Positions 1 through 9,568 of a DNA stretch of 39,017 nt are shown in pieces; positions within the stretch are counted from its first letter, which is position 1, and each line of letters opens with the position of its first letter. The translations under genes and the position numbers were made by a program. The notes beneath the pieces were generated by a model that saw only the letters and a program-made list of their open reading frames with translations, was not told where the DNA came from and did not search any database. This DNA comes from Pseudolabrys sp. (lineage in GTDB: Bacteria > Pseudomonadota > Alphaproteobacteria > Rhizobiales > Xanthobacteraceae), in contig JALHRB010000035.1 of NCBI GenBank assembly GCA_022841665.1, positions 1-39,017 of the forward strand. Reading direction: 5' to 3'.

Positions 1-270
1 ACCAAGGCGATCGTGCTGCAGCTCGCCTCGCTCACCGACGTCAACTGGCCGATGTCGGGCGAGGTGGTGCTGATGACTTTGGTCGGCGGCCTGGGCACCA
101 TCTTCGGGCCGGTGGTCGGCTCCTTCGTCATCCTGCTGATGCAGTTCAAGCTCGCCGCCGTCGGCGAGTGGGTGCTGGTGATCCAGGGCGTCATCTTCGT
201 CGCCTGCGTGCTCCTGTTCCGCCGCGGCATCATCGGCGAACTGGCCCATCTGCTGCGCATCAAGCTCTAG
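1..270 (+). CDS. Branched-chain amino acid ABC transporter permease, LivM type (C-terminal part)
   Basis: The reading frame is open from the first base of the window, so the start lies upstream; 89 residues remain. They contain two hydrophobic segments and the motif GGLGTIFGPVVGS, which is typical of the end of LivM/LivH-family permeases (GG.GT..GP..G). The protein would be one of two inner-membrane permease subunits of a HAAT-type ABC importer for leucine, isoleucine, valine or related substrates. The rest of the liv operon would lie to the left. The tail is short and ends just before a GC-rich hairpin. The family call is good, but the transported substrate cannot be told from this fragment. 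Confidence 0.85.
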   Translation, partial: TKAIVLQLASLTDVNWPMSGEVVLMTLVGGLGTIFGPVVGSFVILLMQFKLAAVGEWVLVIQGVIFVACVLLFRRGIIGELAHLLRIKL

Positions 271-290
271 CACCGTCGCCGGCGGGCGAG

Positions 291-306
291 GGGGGCTGAC
301 GCCCCC
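291..306 (+). terminator. GC hairpin after the LivM-type gene
   Basis: GGGGGC, loop TGAC, GCCCCC form a perfect 6-bp stem 20 bases after the stop codon. No T-tract follows, so this is at best a weak or Rho-assisted terminator. The position at the end of the transporter gene is the main support. Confidence 0.35.
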
Positions 307-466
307 GTGCCTGCCTAGAGATCGGGCACACGCGCGAGTTCAGCGGCACGTTTGTTCCAAAAGCCGCTCTGCCGTTAACGAAGGGGCCAGTTCGGCCGCA
401 TTCGTTCATCATCGGGTCAGGTTCGCTGCGTACTGTGCTCGAATCGCCGATCGCCCGGACCCGGGA

Positions 467-2059
467 ATGACTATCCAGAACCTCAAATTGACCGCCGCTT
501 TGCCGCTCGGCCTGGTGCGCCCGCGCGGGCACACGCTCGCCTTTTCCGGCGGCCAGATCGCGATTCTGCTCTGCCTGATGCTGCTGGTGGCCTCGATCCC
601 GATCTGGACCAATCCTCTGCCGCCGCTGTCGGACTACGTGAACCATCTGGCGCGCATGCACATCATCGCGGCCGGCCAGAAGGACGCCAACCTGGCGCGC
701 TTCTACGAGATCGACTGGCAGCCCATTCCCAATCTGATGATGGACCTGATCGTGCCGGTGCTGGCGCGCGTGATGACGGTCTATCACGCCGGCCAGGTTT
801 TCATGGTGGCGATGTTCGCGCTCATCATGTCGGGCGCGCTGACCTTCAACCGCGCCCTGTTCGGCCGCTGGTCGGCATTTCCGCTGGTCGCGTTTCCGCT
901 GCTTTACAATCACGTCTTTTTGGTCGGCCTCACCAATTACATTTTCGGCATCGGGCTGGCGCTCTGGGGCCTGGCCGCATGGACCTTCCTGCGCGAGCGG
1001 CACTGGTCGCTGCGCCTTGCAACCTCGACCGTGTTCGCGGTGCTGCTCTTTTTCTGCCACTTCTCCGCGCTCGGCGTTTACGCCGTCGGGCTCCTCGCCA
1101 TCGAGGTCTTCCGGCTCTGGGCGCGGCGTGCAGAGCCGCTGCCGCTCCGACTCGTCGATTTCGTCGCCACCGGCATTCCCTTCCTGCCGGTGTTCGCGCT
1201 GCTCATGGTCAGCCCGACCTTGGGCCTGGTCGAGGAGACCTACTGGGAGCAGCTCGGCAAGATCGACGGTCTCATCTACGCCATCCAGGTCTATTCCGAC
1301 ATCGTCGCTTTCGCCTTGCTGGCGATCGTCATCGCCGGCGCGGTCTGGGCCATACGGCGCAACCTGCTGCGCTTCCACCCGCTGTTCTTCGTCATGCTGG
1401 CGGTCTGCGGCCTCGTCTACCTGATGATGCCGCGCGTGATGTTTGCGACCTACATGGCCGACCAGCGGCTGCCGATCGCCTTCGCTTTCATGCTGATCGC
1501 CTGCATCGACATCGACCTGCGGCACCGCATCGTGCGGCGCGGCTTCCTCGCGCTTCTGGTCGTCACCCTGCTGGTGCGCGTCATCGAGGTCGACGTGTCC
1601 TGGGCCTCGCTCTCGACCTCGACCAGCGAATTCCGCGCCTCGGTCAAACGCATCAAGCCGGGCGCGCGCGTGCTGGTCGCCTATGCCAAGCCGGACGGCG
1701 GCGACCACGTGGCGGAATACGGCCTCGTGCACGCCGCCTGTCTCGCCATCATCGAGCGCTCCGCGCTGGTGACCACCGTCTTCACCGTGAAGGGCAAGCA
1801 GATCCTGCGCGTCAAGCCGGACTATGCCGGCATCGTCGATTCCGACGACGGCACGCCGCCCTCGATCGCGCGGTTGCTGGTGGCGGCCGACGGCCCCAGC
1901 CTCGACAGCCCGAAATACTGGGATTTCTGGCCGCAGAATTACGACTACGTCTATCTGCTGTTTACCGAGAGCGACGCGGAAAATCCGGATCCCGACACCC
2001 TGCAATTGCTGCAGGACGGGACCAGCTTCCAGCTTTACCGCATCAAGAAGCCGCAATAG
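467..2059 (+). CDS. Polytopic membrane protein, function unknown (GT-C-like architecture)
   Basis: This 530-residue protein has roughly ten hydrophobic segments between residues about 25 and 370, followed by a soluble C-terminal part of about 150 residues. The first external loop carries NPLPPLSDYVNH, an acidic-residue loop after the first helix as in GT-C membrane glycosyltransferases. I infer a possible envelope glycan role but do not recognise a named family. The soluble tail is rich in Asp, Tyr and Trp (for example KYWDFWPQNYDYVY). A long open frame on the opposite strand is only a GC-driven shadow. It stands alone, about 200 bases from its left neighbour. Confidence 0.8.
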   Translation: MTIQNLKLTAALPLGLVRPRGHTLAFSGGQIAILLCLMLLVASIPIWTNPLPPLSDYVNHLARMHIIAAGQKDANLARFYEIDWQPIPNLMMDLIVPVLARVMTVYHAGQVFMVAMFALIMSGALTFNRALFGRWSAFPLVAFPLLYNHVFLVGLTNYIFGIGLALWGLAAWTFLRERHWSLRLATSTVFAVLLFFCHFSALGVYAVGLLAIEVFRLWARRAEPLPLRLVDFVATGIPFLPVFALLMVSPTLGLVEETYWEQLGKIDGLIYAIQVYSDIVAFALLAIVIAGAVWAIRRNLLRFHPLFFVMLAVCGLVYLMMPRVMFATYMADQRLPIAFAFMLIACIDIDLRHRIVRRGFLALLVVTLLVRVIEVDVSWASLSTSTSEFRASVKRIKPGARVLVAYAKPDGGDHVAEYGLVHAACLAIIERSALVTTVFTVKGKQILRVKPDYAGIVDSDDGTPPSIARLLVAADGPSLDSPKYWDFWPQNYDYVYLLFTESDAENPDPDTLQLLQDGTSFQLYRIKKPQ

Positions 2060-2236
2060 GCGGCGAAACGTCCCCGCTATTTTCGCGGCAGACTCTTTCC
2101 GCGATTCGCGAATCAGCGTATCTCACGGATTCAGTTCTGAATCTGTGCGGTGGTGGCGTCTGAGTGCGTGTGCCGGTTGCCGCCGATCCCGTGATGCTCC
2201 GGTCGGTCGCAGCGTCGGCGTTGCCACGGGACATCC

Positions 2237-2473
2237 ATGCCGGAAGCTCATAGCTCCTCTACGCCGCAGCAGGTCGCACGCCGATGGCTCGATCTGGCTG
2301 AACGGAGGCTCGCCTATTACGATGAGCTCTACCGCAGCGGCCGCTGGCGGCACTATTTCGACAGCGAGGAGCAGTTCGCCGTGCGCATGCTCGACGTGAT
2401 CAGGGCGGCGAAGAATTTCGCCCGCATTGCCGGCGTGGTCCGGGACGCCCCCGGTCAAGACCTGGCGGCTTGA
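2237..2473 (+). CDS. TIGR03809 family small protein
   Basis: A 78-residue soluble, charged, probably helical protein with the core RWLDLAERRLAYYDELYRSG, which I recognise as the TIGR03809 family, restricted to Bradyrhizobium-like bacteria and without known function. ATG at 2237 is used. Its TGA stop lies two bases before the ATG of the cytochrome c gene, so the two are very likely translated from one message. This pairing is the only functional hint. Confidence 0.82.
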   Translation: MPEAHSSSTPQQVARRWLDLAERRLAYYDELYRSGRWRHYFDSEEQFAVRMLDVIRAAKNFARIAGVVRDAPGQDLAA

Positions 2474-2475
2474 CC

Positions 2476-2796
2476 ATGCCCCCCCGTGTTGCGTTGGTCG
2501 CCCTGCTGCTGGCGGGGCTGTCTGGCCCGGCCGTGGCGGCCGAGAATCCCAAGCGCGGCGAGGATTTGCTCAAGCGCGACTGCGCCTCCTGCCATGCGGT
2601 CGGCCGCACCGGCGAAAGTACGCACAAGTTCGCGCCGGCGTTCCGGACCCTGGGCCAGCGCTACCCCGTCGAATCCCTGGAGGAAGCGCTCGGGGAGGGC
2701 ATCATGTCGGGCCATCCCGACATGCCCGAATTCAAGTTTGACGCCGACGATGTCGGTGACATCATCGCCTACCTGAAGTCCATCCAGCAGCGCTGA
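2476..2796 (+). CDS. Small periplasmic cytochrome c
   Basis: The 106-residue protein has a signal peptide (hydrophobic residues 4-20, cleavage near AVAA-EN) and a class I haem site CASCH (Cys36, Cys39, His40). Met83 in GHPDMPEF is the likely sixth haem ligand, with Met77 as an alternative. It should be a soluble one-haem electron carrier in the periplasm. A TTG at 2470 would extend it by two residues, but ATG at 2476 is the normal choice. It starts two bases after the TIGR03809 gene and ends before an extragenic palindrome. Donor and acceptor partners cannot be told from the sequence. Confidence 0.88.
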   Translation: MPPRVALVALLLAGLSGPAVAAENPKRGEDLLKRDCASCHAVGRTGESTHKFAPAFRTLGQRYPVESLEEALGEGIMSGHPDMPEFKFDADDVGDIIAYLKSIQQR

Positions 2797-2805
2797 CCGC
2801 TCCCG

Positions 2806-2854
2806 GCGCATGATCCCGAAAAGTGGCTACCGGTTTTCGGATCAGATCATGCGC
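2806..2854. repeat. Extragenic palindromic element
   Basis: GCGCATGATC at the left end is the exact reverse complement of GATCATGCGC at the right end, and CCGAAAA inside pairs with GGTTTTCGG. The short sequence CATGATCCCGAAAA...GGTTTTCGGA is, from memory, a widespread intergenic repeat in rhizobial genomes. It sits between the cytochrome c stop and the oxidoreductase gene and may form a stem-loop in RNA. Only one copy is visible here. Confidence 0.75.
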
Positions 2855-2886
2855 CGCGAAGGCCACGCATCAATCCCAGGATACCC

Positions 2887-3984
2887 ATGAGCGCCCTGTT
2901 CTCACCTTTCCGTATGGCCGGCCTTGAGCTCGCCAACCGCCTAGTCGTGTCGCCGATGTGCCAGTATTCGGGCGACGACGGCTGCGCCAACGACTGGCAC
3001 CTGATGCATCTCGGCATGCTGGTGAATTCCGGCGCCGCGCTCTTGGTGGTCGAGGCCACCCATGTCGAGCGCGCCGGCCGCATCACGCATGGCTGCCTTG
3101 GCCTCTATTCGGACGACAACGAGGCCGCGCTCGCCCGCGTGATCGCGCAGGTCCGCCGCGCCGGCAGCGCCAAATTGGGCATCCAGCTCGCCCATTCCGG
3201 CCGCAAGGGCTCGGCCCAGCGTCCTTGGGAGGGCGGCGCCTCGCTTAAAGCCGGCGAGGACCCGTGGGAGACCATCGCCGCATCGTCCATTCCCTTCGGC
3301 GACGGCTGGGCCACCCCGCGCGAGGCGACCGAAGCCGACCTCAACCGCGTGCGCGACGCCTTCGTCAACGCCGCCCGGCGATCGCTGCGCATCGGCTTCG
3401 ACGCCATCGAGCTGCACATGGCGCACGGCTACCTGCTGCACGGCCTGATGTCGCCTCTGTCGAACAAGCGCACCGACCAGTACGGCGGCAGCTGGGAAAA
3501 TCGAACGCGCTTTCCGCTGTCGGTCGCGCGCGCGGTGCGCGCCGTGGTGCCGAAGAACATTGTGCTCGGCGCCCGCATCACCGGCAGCGACTGGCGCGAG
3601 GGCGGCCTGACCCCGGACGACGCCGTCGCGCTCGCCAGGATGCTCAAGGCGGAAGGGCTCGACTTCATCTGCGTTTCTTCGGGCGGCGTCGCCGCCGACA
3701 TCCGCAATCCGAGCGAACCCGGGTACAACGTCGCCATTGCCGCGCGCGTGAAGAAGGAGGCTAACATCGCCACCCGCACTGTCGGCCTCATCCTGACGCC
3801 CGAGCAGGCGGAGGGCATCGTGGCCAAGGGCGAGGCCGACATGGTTGCGCTCGGCCGCGCGCTGCTCGACGATCCGCACTGGGGATGGCACGCCGCCAAG
3901 GCGCTCAATGCCGACGTGGCGCGCCCGCCGCAATACGCCCGCGCCGGCCCGAAGCTGTGGGCGCCCGCCGCGGCGAAGAAGTGA
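2887..3984 (+). CDS. NADH:flavin oxidoreductase, Old Yellow Enzyme family (YqjM-like)
   Basis: A 365-residue FMN-binding TIM-barrel enzyme that reduces activated C=C bonds of enones or related electrophiles with NAD(P)H. It shows the YqjM-type active site: Cys25 in SPMCQYS, LAHSGRKGS (His103), and the HMAHGYLLHG pair His177/His180 followed by SPLSNKRTDQYGGSWENR. The end has the phosphate-binding region VGLILTPEQAE...GEADMVALGRALL. Length and motifs fit the thermophilic-like OYE class. It is a single gene between two repeat elements, and the physiological substrate is unknown. Confidence 0.93.
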   Translation: MSALFSPFRMAGLELANRLVVSPMCQYSGDDGCANDWHLMHLGMLVNSGAALLVVEATHVERAGRITHGCLGLYSDDNEAALARVIAQVRRAGSAKLGIQLAHSGRKGSAQRPWEGGASLKAGEDPWETIAASSIPFGDGWATPREATEADLNRVRDAFVNAARRSLRIGFDAIELHMAHGYLLHGLMSPLSNKRTDQYGGSWENRTRFPLSVARAVRAVVPKNIVLGARITGSDWREGGLTPDDAVALARMLKAEGLDFICVSSGGVAADIRNPSEPGYNVAIAARVKKEANIATRTVGLILTPEQAEGIVAKGEADMVALGRALLDDPHWGWHAAKALNADVARPPQYARAGPKLWAPAAAKK

Positions 3985-4006
3985 TCGACGACAGGCAGCG
4001 CGGTTA

Positions 4007-4159
4007 CCTCTCCCCGCGTGCGGGGAGAGGTCGACGGCGCGCGTTAGCGCGGCGGCGGGTGAGGGGGCGTTTCCGCGATTCTGAGCGCTGCGAGGCGCCC
4101 CCTCACCCGGCTCGCCGCTGCCGCGGCTCGCCACCCTCTCCCCGTAAACGGGGAGAGGG
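4007..4159. repeat. Composite intergenic inverted-repeat element with two terminal hairpins
   Basis: The element begins with the hairpin CCTCTCCCCG-CGTG-CGGGGAGAGG (4007-4030) and ends with a second hairpin of the same stem (4134-4159). Inside, 4056-4069 (CGGGTGAGGGGGCG) is the exact reverse complement of 4096-4109. The whole is therefore a long imperfect palindrome made of two facing units, a common type of mobile intergenic repeat in Bradyrhizobium relatives. It ends five bases before the GTG of the transporter gene and so supplies its ribosome-binding region. Confidence 0.8.
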
Positions 4160-4164
4160 ATAAG

Positions 4165-5010
4165 GTGGAGTCCTTCGTCTTCCTCGCCGTTCTTTTCGCC
4201 GCTGCCGCGCATGCCGGCTGGAATGCGCTGATCAAGGTCGGGATCGACCCGCTCTCCGCGACCACCCTGATCGCCGTCGGCTCCGCCGTCGTCGGGATCG
4301 TGGGACTGCCATTCGTCGGCATGCCCGATGCGGCGTCCTGGCCGTGGATCGCCGCCTCCTGCGTCATCCACCTGTTCTATTTCGCCGCGCTGATCGAGAG
4401 CTACCGCACCGGCGATCTCGGGCAGGTATACCCGATCGCGCGCGGCGCGGCGCCGCTGATGACCGCCGGCGCCACGACGGTCTTCGTCGGCGAGCATCTG
4501 GGCGCGCTCGGCTGGGCCGGCATCGTGGTGCTGGTCGCCGGCGTCGTCATGCTGTCGGCGCGCGGCGGCCGCGCGCTCGCCCATTTCGACCGTCGCGCCG
4601 TCGGCTTCGCGCTGCTCACCGCGCTCACCATCTGCACCTATTCGGTGGTGGACGGCACCGGGGCGCGGCTGTCCGGCAATCCGGCGGCCTATACGATGTG
4701 GATGTTCATCGGCAACGCGCTGCTGCTGGTGCCCTATGCGCTCTACCGCGACGGCCGCGGTCTTGCCCCGGCGATCCGCTTCTACTGGTGGCGCGGGCTG
4801 ATCGGCGGCGCGTTGCAGGTCGTCTCCTACGGTATCGTGCTGTGGGCGATGACACGCGCGCCTATCGCCATCGTCGCTACCTTGCGCGAGACCAGCGTGC
4901 TGTTCGGCGCGCTGATTGCCGTCGTGCTGCTCAAGGAGCCACTGCGGCCTGTGCGCATCGCCGCCGCCGCGCTCATCCTGTGCGGGCTGGTGCTGATCCG
5001 GCTACAGTGA
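4165..5010 (+). CDS. EamA/DMT family transporter
   Basis: A 281-residue inner-membrane protein with about ten hydrophobic helices in two EamA-like halves. Motifs include HAGWNALIK in the first helix, GQVYPIARGAAPLMTA at the end of half one, and RETSVLFGALIAVVLLKEP near the end of half two, which are typical of drug/metabolite transporters. GTG at 4165 is the only reasonable start; the upstream GGGGAGAGGG of the repeat element can act as its Shine-Dalgarno. Its stop overlaps the stop of the convergent transferase gene by 9 bases. The substrate is unknown. Confidence 0.88.
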   Translation: MESFVFLAVLFAAAAHAGWNALIKVGIDPLSATTLIAVGSAVVGIVGLPFVGMPDAASWPWIAASCVIHLFYFAALIESYRTGDLGQVYPIARGAAPLMTAGATTVFVGEHLGALGWAGIVVLVAGVVMLSARGGRALAHFDRRAVGFALLTALTICTYSVVDGTGARLSGNPAAYTMWMFIGNALLLVPYALYRDGRGLAPAIRFYWWRGLIGGALQVVSYGIVLWAMTRAPIAIVATLRETSVLFGALIAVVLLKEPLRPVRIAAAALILCGLVLIRLQ

Positions 5011-5607
5011 AAGCGCGGGCATGTCGCGCTCCATCCGCGCCAGGTCGTCCTCGGTGTCGACGTCCCACAACGCGGGCAGTTCGCGCGCCGTCAGGCCCTG
5101 CGCGTCGATGCGCGCGCGGGTCTCGGCCAGCACCGTATCGGCGCCCCAGGCTATGCCCGCAAATAGAGCCGGCTGCGGCACGCGCGTGCCGATCAGCACA
5201 TAGCCGCCGTCCTCGGCCGGGATCAGCACCACGTCGGCCTCGCGCAGCGCCGCGGCCGCCGCGCGCAGGTGATCCGCCGTCAGCGCCGGACAGTCGGCGC
5301 CGATGACCAGCGTTGGCCCGTCGGCCATCGCCGCCAGCATGCGCGCGCCGAGATCGCCGTCGGGCTGCGGCCTGAGCGTTACGCGGCGTTGCACGACCAG
5401 CCTGAGGAATGACGGGTGCCGGGCATCGGGCGCGGCCCACAGCGTGACCGGCCCGATAGCGGGGGCGCGCGCGGTTGTCACGGCTTGCTCGGTTAGCCGC
5501 TCCTGCAGCACGGCGGCAGCATGCGCGCCGATGGCGGGAATGAGGCGCGTCTTGACGCGGCCCGGCACCGGGGCCTTCGCCAGTACCGCGATGCTAACGC
5601 TCGCCAT
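5002..5607 (-). CDS. TIGR04282 family (DUF2064) glycosyltransferase, arsenosugar cluster
   Basis: This 201-residue soluble protein has the nucleotide-sugar transferase signature KAPVPGRVKTRL (residues 11-22), GADCPAL and EDGGYVLIG, as in the TIGR04282/DUF2064 family. That family is known to lie next to radical SAM ArsS genes and is assigned to arsenosugar biosynthesis. ATG at 5607 is chosen because the conserved strand starts immediately after it; an ATG at 5613 is possible. It overlaps the end of the preceding transferase by 14 bases, indicating one operon. Its exact sugar donor and acceptor are unproven. Confidence 0.87.
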   Translation of the reverse strand: MASVSIAVLAKAPVPGRVKTRLIPAIGAHAAAVLQERLTEQAVTTARAPAIGPVTLWAAPDARHPSFLRLVVQRRVTLRPQPDGDLGARMLAAMADGPTLVIGADCPALTADHLRAAAAALREADVVLIPAEDGGYVLIGTRVPQPALFAGIAWGADTVLAETRARIDAQGLTARELPALWDVDTEDDLARMERDMPALSL

Positions 5608-6270
5608 AACCATATTGCCGCGCCAGCCGCGCCGGGTCGGCGCCGAGGAAATGTGCAAGCCGCAACCGCCACATCAATAGCACCGTCTTGAGCGTCCCAT
5701 GCTCCTGCCAGCGGCGCGGCGAGGCGGTGACGCGCGCGCGCAGGCAGAGCGGCCGGCTCAGGCGCTTCAGGCGCGCCGACAGCATCACGTCTTCCATCAG
5801 CGCGACCGCCGGAAAGCCGCCGGCTCCTTCGAACGCCGCGCGCGTAACAAACAGCGCTTGGTCGCCGGTGGCGATGCCGGTCGCGCGCGAGCGCATGTTC
5901 ATCATGAAAGCGATGAGGGGCAGCGCGCCGCCGGTAAAGCGCACGTCGAAGCGGCCCCAGACACGTCCGGCGCGCGCGAGCCCGTCGCGCGCCAGCGCAT
6001 CGGCATTCGCGGGCAGCCGCGTATCGGCATGCAGGAACAGCAGCACCTCGCCGTGCGCCGCCGCAGCGCCCGCATTCATCTGCAAGGCGCGCCCACGCGG
6101 CGCCGTGAGCACGCGGTCGGCGAGGGGCCTGGCCCGCGTCACCGTGTCGTCGCGGCTGCCGCCGTCGACGACGATGACCTCTGCGCCGCGCGCCCGCACA
6201 GGCGCGAGCGCCGCGAGCGCGGCCTCGATCCCCACGGCCTCGTCCAGCGCGGGCATGACAATGGAGAGCG

Positions 6271-6274
<4 letters not shown>
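5594..6274 (-). CDS. TIGR04283 family glycosyltransferase (GT2 fold), arsenosugar cluster
   Basis: A 226-residue family 2 glycosyltransferase: LSIVMPALDEAVGIE at the N-terminus, VVDGGSRDD (residues 36-44), and FLHADTRLP as the metal and nucleotide-sugar site. The match is to TIGR04283, the usual second transferase beside ArsS. GTG at 6274 is the start: it forms a GTGA overlap with the arsS stop, and the GT2 strand begins directly after it, while the open frame further upstream encodes unconserved sequence. It would act after ArsS on the arsenic-nucleoside product, by inference. Confidence 0.88.
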
Positions 6275-7239
<965 letters not shown>

Positions 7240-7348
7240 GGGCATTCCCTTGGATTGCGGCCAACTTGCCACGCCCCGCGCGCAAGGGTCATCACGACTA
7301 AAGGCCTTGCGGACAAAAGCCTGTGAGGGAATGCGCCTCGTAACGGCG

Positions 7349-8125
7349 TTATTTTGCCAGAGCGGTCGTCACCGGCGCTTCGACGCCGACGCGTCCGAAG
7401 CCGGGCAGCTTCACGCCGGGATGGCGCAGGTCGAGCCCGGCCACCAGGCCGAGCAGGTTTACCTCGATACCCTCGACCCAGCCGATCTTGACGCCGGCAT
7501 AGCCGCTCAGGTTGATCTCCAGCCCGGTGCGGCTGTCGGTGAGGCCGGCATAGAGCCCGTCGCGGAAGTCGCGCCCGACCGCGTTCGGCGGCAGCGTCAC
7601 GCCCAACTCCGGCACCGCGCGCAGCAGTGCCGCGACGAAGCTGTTGCTGTTAGGTCCCGGCCACATGCGGTAGTCGCCGGACTTGGCGTAACGATAGTCC
7701 TGCACTGCGGCCTCGATTTTCGGAATAATGCGCTCGGCCTTCGCGCCGGATACGTCCGCGATCGGCACCGGCAGGTTGCCGTACCAGCGGCCGTCGGCGG
7801 CCCAGCCATTGGTACGCACCGGGTTGCCCCAGCCGACCACGTCGTAGCGGGTCCACGAGCGCGCATTGGCGCGCTTGAACACCACCCAGCTGTGCACAGA
7901 GAAGATGCCCTTCCAGGCGCCAGTGGTGCCGGTAAAGAAGATCACGCGCGCCTCCCGGTCCTCGGCCGGCGGTTTCAACAGGCCGGCGGTCGACCAGTCG
8001 GCGTCGCGCCAGGAGCGCGGGTCGCCGCCGGCGGCGTAGAGCGCGGCGCGGGCGACCAGCGGCCCGAAAAAGACAAGGAGGATGGCGAGGGTCACGGTTG
8101 GGCGGCGGCGGGTGCGGGCGGACAT
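7349..8125 (-). CDS. DUF3750 domain-containing protein
   Basis: A 258-residue protein with one N-terminal membrane anchor or signal (VTLAILLVFFGPLVARAAL, about residues 10-28), then a globular domain with VIFFTGTTGAWKGIFSVHSW, WPGPNSNSFVAALLR and a Gly-rich C-terminus. These match DUF3750, a proteobacterial family without known biochemistry. The conserved HSW and NSN motifs resemble a papain-like/permuted NlpC fold, but that is only a suggestion. ATG at 8125 (MSARTRRR) gives a usual positive N-terminus before the anchor. It stands alone, about 110 bases from arsS. Confidence 0.8.
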   Translation of the reverse strand: MSARTRRRPTVTLAILLVFFGPLVARAALYAAGGDPRSWRDADWSTAGLLKPPAEDREARVIFFTGTTGAWKGIFSVHSWVVFKRANARSWTRYDVVGWGNPVRTNGWAADGRWYGNLPVPIADVSGAKAERIIPKIEAAVQDYRYAKSGDYRMWPGPNSNSFVAALLRAVPELGVTLPPNAVGRDFRDGLYAGLTDSRTGLEINLSGYAGVKIGWVEGIEVNLLGLVAGLDLRHPGVKLPGFGRVGVEAPVTTALAK

Positions 8126-8213
8126 AAGATGAGAAGTGTATATGGCTTCGCGGCGTAAAGGTGGCAATGCCGGCCGGCGGCACATGAACTAACGGCAATG
8201 TCCGCAGGTTGCG

Positions 8214-9545
8214 CTAGCGCACCTGGTTATTCGCCACCGTCAATTGGGGATAGGCGGCCGTCCCGGCCTTGGTGAGATCGCCGGTCACCGCCTTGCCCCA
8301 CTCCATTCCGACCACGTTGCCGAGGCGCGCGCCGGCGATCATGTTGCCGGTGATGACCGCGTTGCCGCCGCCGCCGACCACCGACACCGCGATGCCGATG
8401 CCGGCGTTGCGCACGACATTGCCGCTCACCGCCACGTTGCGCAGGTAGGGTCCCCAGCCGGCGCGGATGCCGACGATCGCGCCCTCCACCACATTGCCGG
8501 TGACCGCGATGTCGGCCTCGACGGCGATCCCGACACCGGCGCGTTCCGGCGGCTGGCCGGGCCGCAGCACGCCGATATTGCGCAGGATATTGCCCTGCAC
8601 CGCGCCCAGGCGGCCGTTGTCGTTGAAATTGGTGACGTGGATGCCGTCCTCCGCCGTGTCGATGATGTTGCCCACGAACACGGCGCCCTCGTAGCCGAAC
8701 TCCGCCCACATCGCCGCCTCCTTCATCGCGGCGCAGTTGTTGCCGATCACCTGCATATTGTCGGCCGAATTGCCGCGCACGGCGGAGAAGGCCATGCGCC
8801 GGATGACGTTGTTGCGCACGATGACGCCGCCGGCGCGGAACACGTTGACGCCGTTGCCGTTCTGGCCGGTGCCGCCGGCGCGCGCCTCGACGTCCTCGAT
8901 AGTGTTGTCGGCGACCACGCTGCCGTCGTGCCGCTTCACGCTCTGCCAGATGCGGATGCCGCCATTGCCCGCCCTGGCGACGGCGTTGCCGGTCACGATG
9001 AGCGCCTTGTTGTCGATGCAATAGAGCGCGTTGTCGGCCGATCCGGCGATCGTCGTCCCGGTCACGCTGCCGTCGCAGCGCTCGATCGCGATGCCGTTGC
9101 CGCCGGAACCGGTCACCGTGCAGTCGGCGATGCGCAGGCCGGTCACGGCGGTGAGATGCACGAGGCCGCGGTTCTGCGGCAGAGCCTGGTTGCCGCCTTC
9201 GAGCGTCAGGCCGGACAGGGTGACGGCGTCGCCGCCTTCCGCCGACAGCAGCGAAGGCCCGCGGGTGAGCGAGAGCCGCGTCGCGCCGCGCACGCCAATG
9301 AGCTGCGCGCCGGCGGGCAGCTTCACGTCGCCGATGCGATAGACGCCGGGCGGCATGAACAGCGGCATGCGCGCCCGCGCGGCCTGGTCGATGGCGCGCT
9401 GTAGGCGGGCGCTCTGGTCCTCGGCTGCGCCGGCGCGCAAGCCGAGCTGCGCGGCGTCCAGCCCCTGCGCGCCAAACGCGGGCGTGGCCAGCGCGGCGGC
9501 GCTGGCGGTGGAGCCGATGAGGAAATGGCGGCGGGCAAGCGTCAT
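8214..9545 (-). CDS. TIGR03808 family Tat-exported right-handed beta-helix repeat protein
   Basis: A 443-residue protein with a twin-arginine signal (ARRHFLIGSTASAAALA, residues 4-20, cleavage after AFGA). The rest is a long series of about 22-residue coils with recurring V.GN.I/V and N.I..A/G patterns, which is the signature of a parallel beta-helix as in pectate-lyase-like proteins. This is the TIGR03808 Tat-translocated repeat family of Hyphomicrobiales. ATG at 9545 starts just before the Tat motif; the longer upstream frame is unconserved. It probably acts in the periplasm or outside the cell on a polysaccharide, but no catalytic residues are clear. Confidence 0.87.
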   Translation of the reverse strand: MTLARRHFLIGSTASAAALATPAFGAQGLDAAQLGLRAGAAEDQSARLQRAIDQAARARMPLFMPPGVYRIGDVKLPAGAQLIGVRGATRLSLTRGPSLLSAEGGDAVTLSGLTLEGGNQALPQNRGLVHLTAVTGLRIADCTVTGSGGNGIAIERCDGSVTGTTIAGSADNALYCIDNKALIVTGNAVARAGNGGIRIWQSVKRHDGSVVADNTIEDVEARAGGTGQNGNGVNVFRAGGVIVRNNVIRRMAFSAVRGNSADNMQVIGNNCAAMKEAAMWAEFGYEGAVFVGNIIDTAEDGIHVTNFNDNGRLGAVQGNILRNIGVLRPGQPPERAGVGIAVEADIAVTGNVVEGAIVGIRAGWGPYLRNVAVSGNVVRNAGIGIAVSVVGGGGNAVITGNMIAGARLGNVVGMEWGKAVTGDLTKAGTAAYPQLTVANNQVR

Positions 9546-9568
9546 GCGGCCATCTTGGCCGCCGGAGG

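Noticed and set aside
260-2056. 598-codon open frame on the minus strand
   Set aside because: It is antisense to a well-formed membrane protein gene and its product is Arg/Asp/His-rich without motifs, typical of high-GC shadow frames.
2941-4584. 547-codon open frame on the minus strand
   Set aside because: It runs across an oxidoreductase gene, a repeat and a transporter gene, so it cannot be a real gene.
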